Below the pieces are notes generated by a model. The model saw only the letters and a program-made list of their open reading frames with translations. It was not told the DNA's origin and did not search any database. This document shows, in pieces, positions 45,113-56,284 of a stretch of 64,000 bases of DNA. This DNA is from Urechis unicinctus. Its lineage: Eukaryota; Annelida; Polychaeta; Xenopneusta; Urechidae. Location: contig CM067356.1 of assembly GCA_034190875.2 (NCBI GenBank), forward strand, positions 30,023,704-30,087,703, given 5' to 3'. The position numbers and the translations under genes are program-made. The stretch's first letter is position 1. Every line of letters starts with the position of its first letter.

Positions 45113-45975
45113 TCAAAGTCACAACAAACTTCTTGCTTTTACACTATAAAACTTTGAACACCGGGAAAAGGTTGCGCACAGGCCTTAAATATTTCTGACT
45201 ACAAACAGTTATTAACATGCAATGTAAAGGTATTACGCAATCCGTACAACATATTACAAATATGGACTTAGCGTAAACCGAAAGCTATCACATAGTCAGT
45301 AAAATGATATTACGCAATTGTATAACCAGTTATTCTTATTAGTGATTTTTTGGTTGCCAGAAAATGATAATGACCCAACTAAGCCTACTTAATACTAGAC
45401 CTAACTTAATTAATACGAAGTCTACTAAACTACGAGAACCAGGATTAAAGTGAGGGAGGGTCGGGTGGGGAGTGATTTATGCGGCAACAAGAAGCAGAAT
45501 GGTGCACGTGGGCTGCTGCGGCAGGGTTTATAATGATGACCGGAAGTAGGTCGGACCAAACTGGAGATCGACCGCAGAGGTCCGGGATGGGCAGTCGCCG
45601 ATGAAATGAGGGACCGGCCTATCGGAAGCAATTAAAATCAGGTTGGGTCATTTACTGTCCATGCATACCGGAACCCAAGAGCTTCCATGTGTCAAGTTAT
45701 TTTCCCCCTCCAAATGGACGGCAGACCATGATGATTATGCAGAACAACAAACTGATATTATCTTTAATTGTATAATGCAGCTGGAGAAAACTTCGTGTGA
45801 GTTGCTGCTATTGTAACCCAACTGCATGCGTGGTTTCCGTGCACTTGAGGCGAGGGAGATTTTGGGAGACAAAAACAACTGACTTAGAGCGATCCCAGAA
45901 AGGAACACAAAAAAGACCATTTACAACAATAATACATCCTAGGGTCCAAACCACCAAATCACAAGAATCAAAGGC
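45113..45975. other. Stretch without identified gene
   Basis: AT-rich first half, mixed second half. No frame with a recognisable domain. Confidence 0.45.
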
Positions 45976-45977
45976 CA

Positions 45978-46230
45978 TCAGAGCCATTTGTCCTTGGACC
46001 TGAAAATAATATTTATGGTCATTCTTTCATCTGCACTAATCAGATACTCCAACGTTGCATGTTGGGGGGCCTGGTCACGAATGTAGAAAGGGCACTTGAC
46101 TTCCAATAATCTAGGTGCACAACAGTCACATAAAACAATTCCATCTGTGGACGCTCCAAGATGAGCCTCACCAGGCATAGTGCGTCTTTTGACTGACAGT
46201 TCTTATTGCATCGGCTGCATGAAATGGATG
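45978..46230 (-). pseudogene. YqaJ nuclease core fragment
   Basis: The minus strand reads AHLGASTDGIVLCDC then LLEVKCPF, the Asp and Glu-x-Lys residues of the YqaJ active site, both intact, followed by about 30 residues to a stop at 45978. Upstream frames (46040-46378) are broken. A P2X7-like Cys-rich segment and a zinc-finger segment follow upstream on the same strand and may belong to the same element. Confidence 0.6.
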
Positions 46231-46639
46231 TTTCACCCTTTCTGTGCTCAAGTTCAGCCAAAGCAGTAGTTATGTTCTGCCTTAGTGTTTCAGCTTCTTT
46301 TTTGTTTTCAAATGAGTTAAAAATCCGAGGAAGGTATTTGATTAGAAAGTCTAAGTAAATAGTCCTCACCTGTTGCATGGACTGAGTATGATGATCCAGA
46401 GAAGTTCAATGTGTATGAAGTTACTTCGGCTTCGGTTATTACAAAGCTGCCACAAGTTTGAGAATCGATTTCAACTGAGTTAACTGGCTCAGGCTTTCTG
46501 TATTTATCTGGCTTCAACAATATTGTTGTGCTTCCGTGAATTTCAATACTGGGACAACAACATGATCCACACAAAAATAACAAACAGAAGAACATGATAT
46601 AAAACATTATAGCTAAGAATATTACCCAAATCTAGTCCG

Positions 46640-46960
46640 CCCGGTACCTGTTGTTTACCTCGATGACCATCGGGTCGAACTCTTTCCATCTGAGGTAACA
46701 TAGATGTACAAAAGTCTGGTTTGTTATTACAACATAGCCGTTCCACAGGGGTAGGAATCTCTCTACATTGAAGACAGATGCACCAGTCTGGTGAAGTGGT
46801 AATGCTCACAGGGTGAAATCCTTCTGTCGGCAGTGTAGGTAACCTTGTTATGGGGATATAAACTGGGTGACTGTAAGTGCAAACTGTGGATGCCTGTTAA
46901 AAGCGTCAACCAGCAACTGCCGCACCCCATTCAAATCAAGCCTCTGCACAAAATCCTGAA
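46640..46960 (-). pseudogene. Cys-rich P2X7-C-terminus-like segment
   Basis: The minus strand around 46690-46810 reads DWCICLQCREIPTPVERLCC then PDFC. The spacing W-C-x-C-x2-C-x4-PT-x3-E-x-x-CC resembles the zinc-binding C-terminal domain of P2X7 receptors. That domain is also found alone in many invertebrate multi-copy proteins. There are no membrane segments and no channel domain, so this is not a receptor gene. Confidence 0.45.
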
Positions 46961-47103
46961 AAATTGTAAGCAATCAAATGTCTGCATTTTCATGGATTGA
47001 ATATTTCCAATACGAATCATTCTCTGTGACCATTGCATGAAGGTTTTTCGAGTGCCAACTGCTGAGTTGTACAATACCTTCAATTTCTCTTTTCTTGACA
47101 GCT

Positions 47104-47626
47104 CTATAATTCAGCAGTCACTCTACTCTGCTCATAGTCTTTGCTGCAACTAGTGGTAGTCTCTTGAGCTATGAAAAGAGGGTTCTCATTGAAATGAATC
47201 TTGTTGCATTGAACAGTGGAATGAATGCTTATTAGAAATCTGGTTCTGTCTTGCACAAATGTTCCCCTACACGGCAATACCATTTCCTTTGCCAGGGCTT
47301 CTCGTGCAGTGAGCAACATCTGCCATTCCTTGTGGCGGTCAGACACTCTCTCAGCTGGTTTTTGAGCATTTTCAGGTTCATAATCATAGAGAAAAAATTT
47401 CTTCCAAAATGGTTCCCAACACAGCTCAACAATTCCTTTCACAATGTCCTGGGTCTGGCTGCAAGGCAACCAAGTCAAATTCCAATTCTAGCATTGCAGC
47501 GTCGCCTGAATGGTGTTGTATCATATGGGTGTTGGCTTGATCAACACCAGATGCACTTACTTGACAGAGTTTGCAGCGGTAAGTGCTTTGTACAATCCTT
47601 GAACAAAGTATAGGGAGACCCATCAC
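47104..47626 (-). pseudogene. Unidentified repeated protein with C2H2-like finger, frameshifted
   Basis: Two overlapping minus frames (47626-47426 and 47478-47104) join through a frameshift near 47460. The first has YRCKLCQVSASG and NTHMIQHH, a possible C2H2 finger. The second has VELCWEPFWKKFFLYD, SDRHKEWQMLLTAREALAKE, then HSTVQCNKIHFNENPLF, which is shared with 39700-39782. It is part of a repeated element whose 5' end may be 48000-48145. No known superfamily is recognised. Confidence 0.45.
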
Positions 47627-47999
47627 AAAATACAGTTAGCTATGTCTTGTCTCCTCTTCCATAGTTCCTGCTTTTAAACCTATGTTTCTGATGACGATTT
47701 CATTTGCATCACATGAATCAAGCCTTGTTTTGTTCGTTCATTATCTTGGTCTTTAGCTGCTGCAAAATACTCGCGATTTTGAGCAAATTTAACAATCTCA
47801 TTTTTACCTGCAACAGACGAAAATTCGCCATGCTGATAACCAATTTTTAGGTACATATTATAAACACAATTGATACAGTTGTTATAATATTTTCATACTC
47901 GGCAAACAGTTTCCGTCCGGAAGCCGTATCCAATCTGTAAAATTATCTGTAACTTTTGTTGTCGCTGCCGTCCATCTGCAGTAACCTCGTGCTATGAAA

Positions 48000-48148
48000 T
48001 ATGCATCCTATATTACCTTCATTAACGATACGTGGTGTTGTAGTCTCTCCAAGTGCTGCTGACGGTTCAATCGCCACTGGAACAGGCAATTATTATGTCA
48101 ATGAAGGCCATTCTTAATTTACAGGATATGTTTTTACGTGAAAATGGC
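48000..48148 (-). repeat. Second copy of the 42325-42470 element end
   Basis: ATCCTATATTACCTTCATTA, ACGATACGTGGTGTTGTA and CTCTCCAAGTGCTGCTGA match 42330-42400. Homology continues through the TTTTACGTGAAAATGGC boundary. It marks the 5' end (minus orientation) of a second, rearranged element running down to about 47139. Confidence 0.8.
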
Positions 48149-48236
48149 GGATGCATTTATGTGTTCAGCTTTTAACATCTCATTTTGTTTAAGGAAAGGG
48201 TTGTCGTTTAGATGCTGCTTGCCATGACAACCCAAC

Positions 48237-48412
48237 TGTGACCGTGGTTTCTTAGGTTATTGCTGGTCTCTTGCTTTTGGTCACTTCGGGGGTTCTTTCG
48301 ATAACGTTAACTTTAGACTTACGACCTTTCTTTATTTTATAAGATCTGGCATGCTCGTGAGTTCCTTTTGCCGATTTGTTCTTTCGTGATTGTCTCGTAG
48401 TGTCGTAGGTCT
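48237..48412 (-). repeat. Direct repeat flanking gag, left copy (LTR-like)
   Basis: TGTGACCGTGGTTTCTTAGG and following sequence match 49387-49580, about 90% with a 28-bp gap. Homology stops near CGTAGTGTC. It could be the remnant of a 3' LTR of the minus-strand gag element. Confidence 0.55.
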
Positions 48413-48414
48413 TG

Positions 48415-49345
48415 GCTGAGTTCGAATGTATTGTTTGTGAACGGAGCCTGGTATTTAAAGGGCAATGGCTGTAAGGCATTAGTAGCCAATTTAGAGTGGT
48501 TTGGGCAGCTTGCGCGTATCTGAGCATGTTGGCACTTTCCTGTATTTATCGCTGATTGGATTATGTAATGAAAGCGGTATCTGTTGACAAGCGCTATAAA
48601 TTGGAGTGGGACATGTTGACAAGGTAAAGGGCCAATGCGGTTACAATATCGACAAAACTCCTTTCTAAAGCGACATTCATGGGATTTGTGATTATTCAGA
48701 CCACATCTGTTACATGATAACCTAGACTGACCTTGGTACCGCGTTGTGGAGGGTCTTGATTGCTGAGTTGGTTCTTGTGGAGTTGGGGCTGTGGCGTTGA
48801 TTTGAGCTCCTTGAATGCGTTGAATTGATGTTGTTAAAGTCTCTAACAAACTCACAATCTTGGGGTCTGTAAATGACGGCGAAGGGATTTCTCGTTGTTG
48901 CATTGGCTTGGCATAGTCTGGGGTGCCGCATTGCAGTTTCTAAATCTTGATCCGAGCGGCCAAGCGCCTTGCCTATTTTTTGGATATCGTCCAGATATTC
49001 ATCCATATTTTCTCCGGGCTGCAACTGTCGATTGTTGAAGTTTTGCAGAAGGCTCTGTCTCGAACTATCGGTTGTGTTGAAACGATGTTTGAACGCCGTT
49101 GTCAAGTGGCTAATGTTCGTCTTCACTGCGTCCGACAAAGCGTAATACCAGGAGCGGGCAGGGTTGTCGAGGAGGCAAGGGGATGTATGAGAGGACGGCT
49201 GTATCGTCCCACTTGTTTATAGTTGCGTGCGACTTATGCGTTTCCAGCCATTCACCTGCTCGTCCGTTGGCGATGCGTGGTGGGTAAAGCACAGGTTGTT
49301 CCATAGTTGAAGTTCTTGATTGACCGCGAGTAATTGACATTAAAT
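48415..49345 (-). pseudogene. LTR-retrotransposon gag (Gypsy-type) remnant
   Basis: Minus frames 49340-49110, 49138-48722 and 48903-48337 together read NGRAGEWLETHKSHA, then AFKHRFNTTDSSRQSL and NMDEYLDDIQKIGKALG (a typical Gypsy gag capsid pattern), then CNRCGLNNHKSHEC, a perfect C-x2-C-x4-H-x4-C zinc knuckle, and FCRYCNRIG. At least two frameshifts separate the parts. Protease, RT and integrase are absent, so this is a gag-only remnant. Confidence 0.75.
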
Positions 49346-49386
49346 ACGACCAGCCTGAAGGTGATCGAAACTAATTCTCCACCAAT

Positions 49387-49580
49387 TGTGACCGTGGTTT
49401 CTTGGGTTATTGCTGGTCTCTTGCCTTTGGTCACTTCGGGGGTTCTTTCGAGGTACCGGTTGATTATGAATGAGACAACGTTAACTTTAGACTTACGACC
49501 TTTATTTGATAAGATCTTCTGGCACGCTTGTGAGTTCCTTTTGTCGATTTGTTCTTTCGTGAGTGTCTTGTAGTGTCTCC
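49387..49580 (-). repeat. Direct repeat flanking gag, right copy (LTR-like)
   Basis: Begins TGTGACCGTGGTTTCTTGGG. On the minus strand it is followed by ATTGGTGGAGAATTAG, which could be a primer-binding site just before gag. The outer end meets the recombinase-like repeat (49590-49985). An alternative is a coding tandem duplication. Confidence 0.5.
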
Positions 49581-49589
49581 TGTGTCTGC

Positions 49590-49985
49590 CATTGCGTCCA
49601 GGTCCGTTAATACATCTAGGGCTCCTCTGCAGTCGTTGGGGATCAGCACCGGTACCTGGTTCCCCTTGCCGCTCTGATAGAGAATGGGCATCTCATCCAC
49701 TATAGTGCGTTCCCATTCTGCTAGGAAGCCCAATAAGTCTTTGTGGATCCACCGTTTGTTTTTCGAATAATGCCCGCTGGCCACGCAGTCACGCTCACGT
49801 AATAGCACGAACTGTGTTCTGTCAGTGGTGTATGGGTCCATTTCGTGAATAACACGTACCGTGACTCGCTAAGGCGAGCTACATCCACTTCCACGGCCTT
49901 CTGCTCGGGCATTCGCTGCTTATCTTGACTTGGTTTATTAATTTTGTATGCGGCATCGCCAAATATTTGTTTTTGATTCAGGTTT
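49590..49985 (-). pseudogene. Tyrosine-recombinase-like pseudogene, copy 3 (upstream part)
   Basis: Minus frame 49841-49464 has LLGFLAEWERTIVDEMPILY and GKGNQVPVLIPNDCRGALD, corresponding to the segment before box I in the two copies near 43 and 45 kb. It is cut at about 49590 at the junction with the LTR-like repeat, so the boxes with HRHR and HMGH are missing. Confidence 0.5.
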
Positions 49986-49989
49986 TGAG

Positions 49990-50515
49990 GTAAAGGTCAT
50001 GTGGAATTGTTGAAGATGGCAGGGAAACAGTGTTACTGAACTGACTGGTCAGTAAAGGTCCAATTTTGATGTCTTAATATTTATAACATAAATTGCTTGA
50101 TCTGGTCAATGTATGGGGCTTCTTCTCTCTACAAAACACAGATTAATTTTACAATAAAGAATCATGAACACACTTCCATTGCATTTAACCGAGTACCATT
50201 TATTGAAACACATTATGGCTATTATGAACGAGAATATGAAAAGAAATATTATCAATTAAAACAAACTATACATCAAAACATTAATGCACAGAAAAAATAA
50301 GAAGAAGAAGTTTATTTTCACTCTCGACATTGTACATGGAAAAAAAACATTAAATAAGAAATTCTATATTATTTTATCAATCAGATTGTGTCTAGAGATG
50401 GGCACAATGTAGCCAGTGATGGCTTTCTTCCCATTGTCCCAGAACATTATTGCTGTGCCAACTTGATTATTTCTGGAAAGAGGAATGATGGGGAAAAATG
50501 CGACATATTACACAC
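49990..50515. other. Stretch without identified gene
   Basis: AT-rich. A short plus frame (50097-50300) has no recognisable domain. Confidence 0.4.
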
Positions 50516-50518
50516 AAT

Positions 50519-51602
50519 TTATGCAAACTTTTCTTCATCAAAGGGTACATTGATAAAGTGGATGTCACAATTTTGTACACAATAAATTCTCATCTGTCCC
50601 TGCACTTCAGTGTGATAAGCACTGTTGTACTTGAGGTGAAGAAGCCCACCTTCATTTTCAACGCACCCTTTTTCAATGGCTGCCAATCGAGGATGTTTTT
50701 TTCTCAGTGCATATGGGCGCTTGGTCTCGAGAAGTCTTTTGGGGTGACATGAACAACGCACAATGCCATCAGCGGAGCAAGCCATATACGGTCTGTCTGA
50801 AGACACAAGTAGTCCGGGAGTATCTACTTTGAGGTGCTTGTGCATCTTTCCATTAACCGTAGTGTATAAAGAACGGGTACATTTCTCTTTCTTGCGACCC
50901 CATTCGAGAGCTGTTGTGGTAACTGGTAAACTGTCTTCCATTATTTTTCAATTGAGCATAGACGGGTCAGTATCTGGTTTGTTCATGATGGTGTGGATCC
51001 TGGTGCACACCTGGTGGAACACCGAGGCTGTGATTCGTGCTGGTCTCATTGGATGCCATGCTGAGTTATCGGCTTGCACTTTGGTATCCGAATCAATGAG
51101 TTCAATATCAGCAGGGGCGTATTTGACAAATCGGGAAAAAAACATCTGCAGTGCAGGAAGCTGTGGTGGCTTCCGGTATGGTTTGAGCAGACTATGATGT
51201 GTCCTCAATCCAGCACACCAAGCGAGAGGCATGTGGGCTCTGGCTCTGGAGACTGAGATGAAGGTCGACTTGGGTCTTTGAGTAGTTCGAGGACTTGAGC
51301 GTGAGGGTTGCTCTGTTAAACAGAAAGAATCAATAAAGTGACTTAATTCTGTTTGCATACCCCAGTATTTACAATTCTACAGTTGTCTATTTTGTACAAT
51401 CAGTTCTAAAAATATTACACTTTATTCAGCTTCATATGTATGCATATATGCAATAAACTGAAGCGTTTCATCCATACATGTCATGCTGACTTGAACGTCT
51501 CGCCAACTGGTTGGCCCCATCTGTACAAGATTTCCTTTCCGAGGATTCACCTTCATAGAGCATGGCAGACACGTGCTGGCATGTTCCATCAGCCCTGCGA
51601 AA
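50519..51602 (-). pseudogene. SWIM-YqaJ nuclease gene with one in-frame stop
   Basis: Minus strand. An exon (about 51601-51470, acceptor TTTGTTTCGCAG) reads ADGTCQHVSAMLYEG and KSCTDGANQL, a SWIM-type C-x-H finger. Frame 51310-50950 reads FSRFVKYAPADIE and RPARITASVFHQVCTRIHT. A TGA at 50948-50950 follows, and the same frame continues through EWGRKKEKCTRSLY, MACSADGIVRCSC, LLETKRPY and YHTEVQGQMRIYCV to a stop near 50519. The YqaJ active-site residues (D of ADG, E and K of ETK) and the QVQGQM-type Gln are intact. A single nonsense codon between otherwise open halves suggests recent inactivation. Confidence 0.7.
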
Positions 51603-51792
51603 CAAACGCTGAAGTGAATAATATAACCTATTGCTATCAGGGACGTGAGGGGTAGAACACAAAAATTGCTATTCCCCACTGAGTTAGCATTCCCCACTGA
51701 GTTTTAACATGGCAAAATAATTTTCAGCACTTTTAAAATACATAAATGATGATGAATTATCCATCGCAACACTCATAATATATCCTACACTA

Positions 51793-52056
51793 TTAATCTA
51801 GGTCCCGAATATCTGCGAATTTCAATAGTTTTCCCAAGCGGCTATTGTAATTTTTTTTTTCACCGAAGTTGGTAAATTGATTTGATACAGCCACCAGATA
51901 GCAGCAAGCATGAATGATGAGAAGCTGTTGAAATGGCGATCTAACAACTTTGAAAGTGGCATCCACATACCGCTTCTTGGCGTCAGCAAGTAGCTCGAAA
52001 TGTTTGTCTGTAGCCATTATTATATGTCGTGCTGTGACTTTGTCATCACTTATCAT
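51793..52056 (-). pseudogene. MULE (Mutator-like) transposase fragment
   Basis: The minus frame reads HFELLADAKKRYVDATFKVV then FQQLLIIHA, the signature around the first catalytic Asp of MULE-type transposases (Y-x-D-A-T-F-K ... QL-x-x-IHA). It ends at a stop after LLKFADIRDLD, so the second Asp and Glu are missing. Minus-strand sequence at 52080-52250 (EEMRAYKTLNQSV) may be its upstream part. It lies 190 bp upstream of the SWIM-YqaJ gene on the same strand. Confidence 0.65.
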
Positions 52057-52390
52057 TTTATGTCAGAATTGTCTGGTACATCAGATGGAAGGTCAAAGTC
52101 AAGTTGGTCGTGATGGTGAGGCCTTGTGTTCTAGCGTGCTCAGTTTCCTTTCCTTGCAACAGTCTGGTCGAGGGAGAGTGAACAGATTGGTTAAGGGTCT
52201 TATATGCTCTCATTTCTTCCTGTGTAATCGCTTAAGCAGATGTCAACACTTCCTCTGTACACGTTTGTTTGACATTGACTTCGGTCGCCATCAAACTTCC
52301 TGGATTACCATGATGGTTATGAATTGCTGGGTCTGGATTTAAGTGTGTACCATGCTGTGTTACAGTCGCTAGGCAACTTTTAATATTTTG

Positions 52391-52816
52391 ACGAATGCTG
52401 CACCACCATTATGTCGCTGTGTCTGTAATTTTGAGCACTGTATAAGTGTTGCCACTTTTTGTCAGCTAGCAGAACGTCATGGTGATACTTTTCCATAAGA
52501 CCTCTTTCTTGAGTAACCGTCCAGTCACTCAACCTACCACCCCAGCATGGAGATAAAAATGTTACACTCCCTGGTGGACTGATCCCCCTTGGTCTGGGGG
52601 TAGAATGACGAATGCTGCACTTATGTCGCTGTGTCTGTAATTTTGAGCACTCCTGCACTTTTTGTCAGTAGCAGAACGTCATGGTGATACTTTTCCATAA
52701 GACCTCTTTCTTGAGTAACCGTCCAGTCACTCAACCTACCACCCCAGCATGGAGATAAAAATGTTACACTCCCTGGTGGACTGATCCCCCTTGGTCTGGG
52801 GGTAGAATAGGCCCAC
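52391..52816. repeat. Tandem duplication of ~214 bp overlapping a SINE head
   Basis: TGACGAATGCTGCACC begins at 52391 and again at 52605. The copies share CGCTGTGTCTGTAATTTTGA, CAGAACGTCATGGTGATACT and CTCCCTGGTGGACTGATCCC, and each ends in the SINE head GGTCTGGGGGTAGAAT. The second copy runs on into a SINE body. Confidence 0.9.
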
Positions 52817-53124
52817 TTTACCCTCCTGCATGTCGTAAGAGGCTACTTTTTTTGTGGGGGGGGGGGGGTAACCTGTTGGCCGTGGGCTGCAATCCGAGTC
52901 GGTGTACTATGGGATCCTGGTAGTTGAGAAGAGAGGTCTTTGCAAGAGCCATATTTGCTCAACAAACACTATATCTGCAACACACCACTTTGGCCCGTAT
53001 TTCACCTACACGAGAGGATAGAATGGCCTGGTCCAGTCAACCGGCTGGTGGCGACTTGCCCTAGGATAATCGTTTCCATTTATATCTTTTCTACCCTCAT
53101 TTTCGTTTATCCTTGAAGGCGGCT
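52787..53124 (+). mobile_element. SINE, 3'-truncated copy
   Basis: Head TTGGTCTGGGGGTAGAATAG, core CATGTCGTAAGAGGCTACT with a G-run insertion, then CAACCTGTTGGCCGTGGG, GTCAACCGGCTGGTGGCGAC and ATCCTTGAAGGCGGCTGA. It stops before the NAACACA...GTTGGTGTGCC tail. Confidence 0.78.
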
Positions 53125-53476
53125 GAAGTGGGTCTTACATTTAAAATCTCAGAATAGTCAATTATCACTTTTGTCTGACAAATCATACTGATTTGGCATT
53201 CTTCTGGAAGTATGTGGTCAGTTTAGAGCTACCTAACTGATCTCCCAAAGATCTTATGGCTTATATCTAACCATCTGTTGAATCTGATGTTGACACTGGA
53301 TTGTAAAATTCCAAAGCAATAAGCCAAGTCTTTGCAAAGTAGGTTAAGACGCTGCTTACTTAGAAACATCACAATCTCATCCTCGGTAAGTTTGGACTTT
53401 GGCCTAATACCAGATCGAAGAATCTGTCTGGCACGCACATTTTGAAATGTGGCGTAATCTGGGTGCCCTGTGTGGA

Positions 53477-53842
53477 GTATCCTCCTGCATGTCGTAAGAG
53501 GCGACTAATAGGGGGCAACCTGTTGGCCGTGGGTTGCGACTCGTGTCGGTGGACAATGGGATCCAAGTGGTTGAGTGGAGCGGTTCTTTTGAGGGCCATA
53601 TCTGCAACAAACCACTCTGGCCCGGATTTCACCTAGACGAGAGGCTGGAGTGGCCTGGTTCAGTCAATCGGCTGGTAGCCCAAGGATAATCGTTTCCATT
53701 TTTATCTTTTCCATATCCATTTTCATTTATCCTAGAAGGCGGCTGCTTAATCAGGTCAATCTTATCTACAAACCTTTCTTGGCACCATTTAACACATGAG
53801 TGTTGGTGTGCCGTTAAACCCTATACTTACCTTACCTTACCT
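53477..53842 (+). mobile_element. SINE copy lacking the head
   Basis: Starts at GTATCCTCCTGCATGTCGTA. It carries the body, GAAGGCGGCTGCTTAATCAG and the tail AACACATGAGTGTTGGTGTG then CCGTTAAACCC and TATACTTACCTTACCTTACC, the best example of the (CTTAC)n-type 3' end shared with the LINE. Confidence 0.82.
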
Positions 53843-54437
53843 GCCCTGTGTAGAAGCGAGTGGCAGCGTTCTTGTCTTTAGTGGTTTTGCGACTGAAAAT
53901 TCTTCTCAAGTTGTCCTTATCTCTCAGACATGTCAATTTTTCAGCAAGCTCATTTTCATTACCTTAAATACAGACACAGAATTCATGGGCCTGTTTTTGA
54001 ATAGCTAAAAGTTCTGTAGATAGTCTGGTAATGGTCTGTTTTGCACTATATAGGTCTGTAATCTCGCTGTATATCGAAATAAATGTTACATCAGTCTATG
54101 TGCACCTCTTATTACTGGGTCAGTTTGCTCAGCTACATCAGGTACACCATCAGGGGTTTATGACATGAATGAAGAAGACAGAATTCGTCGCTGCTGTACT
54201 TGATCAGCTTCTCTTTTGTTCTTCCTTTTGACGATAGCAATTGTCGTGATACAATTAGGGTGACCAGGGTCAGGGGATGGTTCATCTGTGAACAAAATGA
54301 CAAACATATGAATATTGCAAGATAAAAAAAATCATTGTGCCACTTAGAATGGTAGCTCTGAATGGGAAATGGTTTTATTCAAAAACGGCAACAAACTATC
54401 TAACGAGTAATGTATGGTCATTAAATTGATAAACAAA

Positions 54438-54625
54438 ACCCCTGTGGGTCTGGGGGTAGAATAGGCCCACTCTGTCATCCTGCACCACCCTGTGGGTCTG
54501 GGGGTAGAATAGGCCCACTCTATCATCCTGCACCCCCCTGTGGGTCATCCTGCACCCCCCTGTGGGTCTGGGGTAGAATAGGCCCACTCTATCATCCTGC
54601 ATGTCGTAAGCGGCGACTTAAAAAT
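54438..54625 (+). repeat. Tandem array of SINE head monomers
   Basis: Three to four copies of a ~47-50-bp unit (CTGTGGGTCTGGGGGTAGAA, TAGGCCCACTCTRTCATCCTG, CAC) are followed by CATGTCGTAAGCGGCGACTT. Only the first ~65 bp of the SINE are present, so head units amplified without the body. Confidence 0.85.
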
Positions 54626-54629
54626 AAAC

Positions 54630-56120
54630 TCGTTCGTTGTGGTAATCTTGCCATGCTTTTACAAAGAAATCGCACCAATTTGAACCGGTGATACCCTTTT
54701 TGCCCATCACTCAGTAATGGGTTTTCTTCATTTGTAACAATCCCTGGGAGGTTATGGTAAAGTATTTTCATTCAGAAATTGATTCTGCTGCAGGGCACTT
54801 GATTGCTAGCAGACCATGTTGTGGAATTGCATCGTTACTGCATATGTATGGCTAACAACCAAGGTGATAGGCCGAATCATTTATTACAAATCCCACAAGG
54901 TAAACACTTCTGCAATGTGTATCAATATACAACTTTACTTCCACGGGTTCTTGTTGTAACCCTATCAATATGTGCTGTGTATAAATGTTCTTATGAGACC
55001 TGAGATTCTTAGCCAGGGAATCAAAATCTCCTCTCCTGCTGCGCACTCTCTTTAATTTAGAGGCGGTTGAGCGTTGATCACGCAGGTGATGCCACTTAGT
55101 ATTTGAGCTCTGATCCTTTGTTTGCACATTCATGGGCACATTCCAGGGACACTTCTTCTCCATAAATTATGTAGTGTTGTGCATATATGACAGGGAAGTG
55201 GTGGATGTTCAAACTGGGTTGGATAAGGCACTCCTGGAAAGTTGATGACATCTTGGTTGACTGCAGAGCTGTGATCAATAAACTGGTATGGGGACCTATC
55301 CAAACACTGTTAGTCATAGTCAGAATGGCAGGTGTCTGTGACCCAAGTTGAGCATTTGTGGTTTACGTGTCATCTGGGCCATCTATGGACGAAGTATCTT
55401 GTCCAAACGGATGCATTTCAAAGGTTCTTGGACAGCATTAAGTAGTTTGGAATCAACACTTTCTTCCATCCTTCTCTTTTTGGTACATCCATTTTCGGAT
55501 TTTCTACTAGAAGCAGGTTTGGGAGCAAGGTCGTCGGTTCTGGGTGGGATATGCCACTTCTGTAACAAATCAAAAGTCCACGCATTTTACAAAACTTATG
55601 ATTTATTACAAACCAAACCATTAATTACAAGACCATTTATACCGGTATATACATCAGGCTTAAACAATTTAACCTTATAACTTAAAAAATATATATATAA
55701 GCAATGACAATAAGTTACCAATACCTGTAGCAGTGAAGTTTTTGACATAATAGGAGGAACAGCTTTTAGCCACTTGGAACAAATATTGGTTACGCTGGTG
55801 TGAGCTTAGGGGATTGGATTTCATCCTCCACTTCGCCATCATCGTGTCTGTGAATGGCTTTTGCATTTTCTTAATTCAATACACCATCACCGTGTCTGTA
55901 ATTGGCCTTTGTAGTTGCTTCCTTTGCGGTTTTGCCTTTATCAATCGTATTACTAGTGACATTGTGTTGAATGTTCGAAGCTTGGTTCGCATTTTCCCCT
56001 CTCGTTTGTAGCTTTTGTGTAGCCTAGGAGTGCAACCAGCTGTCAGATCTCATATTCATAGCATCATATACGTGAAAAGGTTGACTGGCAGGAACAGAGT
56101 GAATCTGTGCGATGCATGTT
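54630..56120. other. Degraded coding-like stretch, unidentified
   Basis: Minus frames at 54852-55163, 55096-55317, 55383-55568 and 55675-55866 are hydrophilic, Lys/Arg-rich and partly bounded by splice-like sites (acceptor TTGATTTGTTACAG near 55569), but no domain is recognisable. Likely fragments of another transposon gene. Confidence 0.3.
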
Positions 56121-56127
56121 GTGCTAG

Positions 56128-56172
56128 GGACGGCTGTTGGTGTGCCGTTAACCATTATGCTTACTTACTGTG
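56128..56172 (+). repeat. Isolated SINE/LINE 3' tail
   Basis: GTTGGTGTGCCGTTAACCAT followed by TATGCTTACTTAC matches only the shared terminal tail. A very short 5'-truncated insertion. Confidence 0.6.
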
Positions 56173-56284
56173 CTGATCTGATACTTACCAGAAATCGCTA
56201 CAGGTTTGTGTGTGTCGTTAAGCCCTTGAGGTAGCAAAAATGTTTCTTTGAATATACTTACTACAACCAATATAAAGACAGCCT

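Noticed and set aside
46640..46960. A genuine P2X receptor gene
   Set aside because: Only the Cys-rich tail-like motif is present. There is no channel ectodomain or membrane segment, and the surroundings are transposon fragments.
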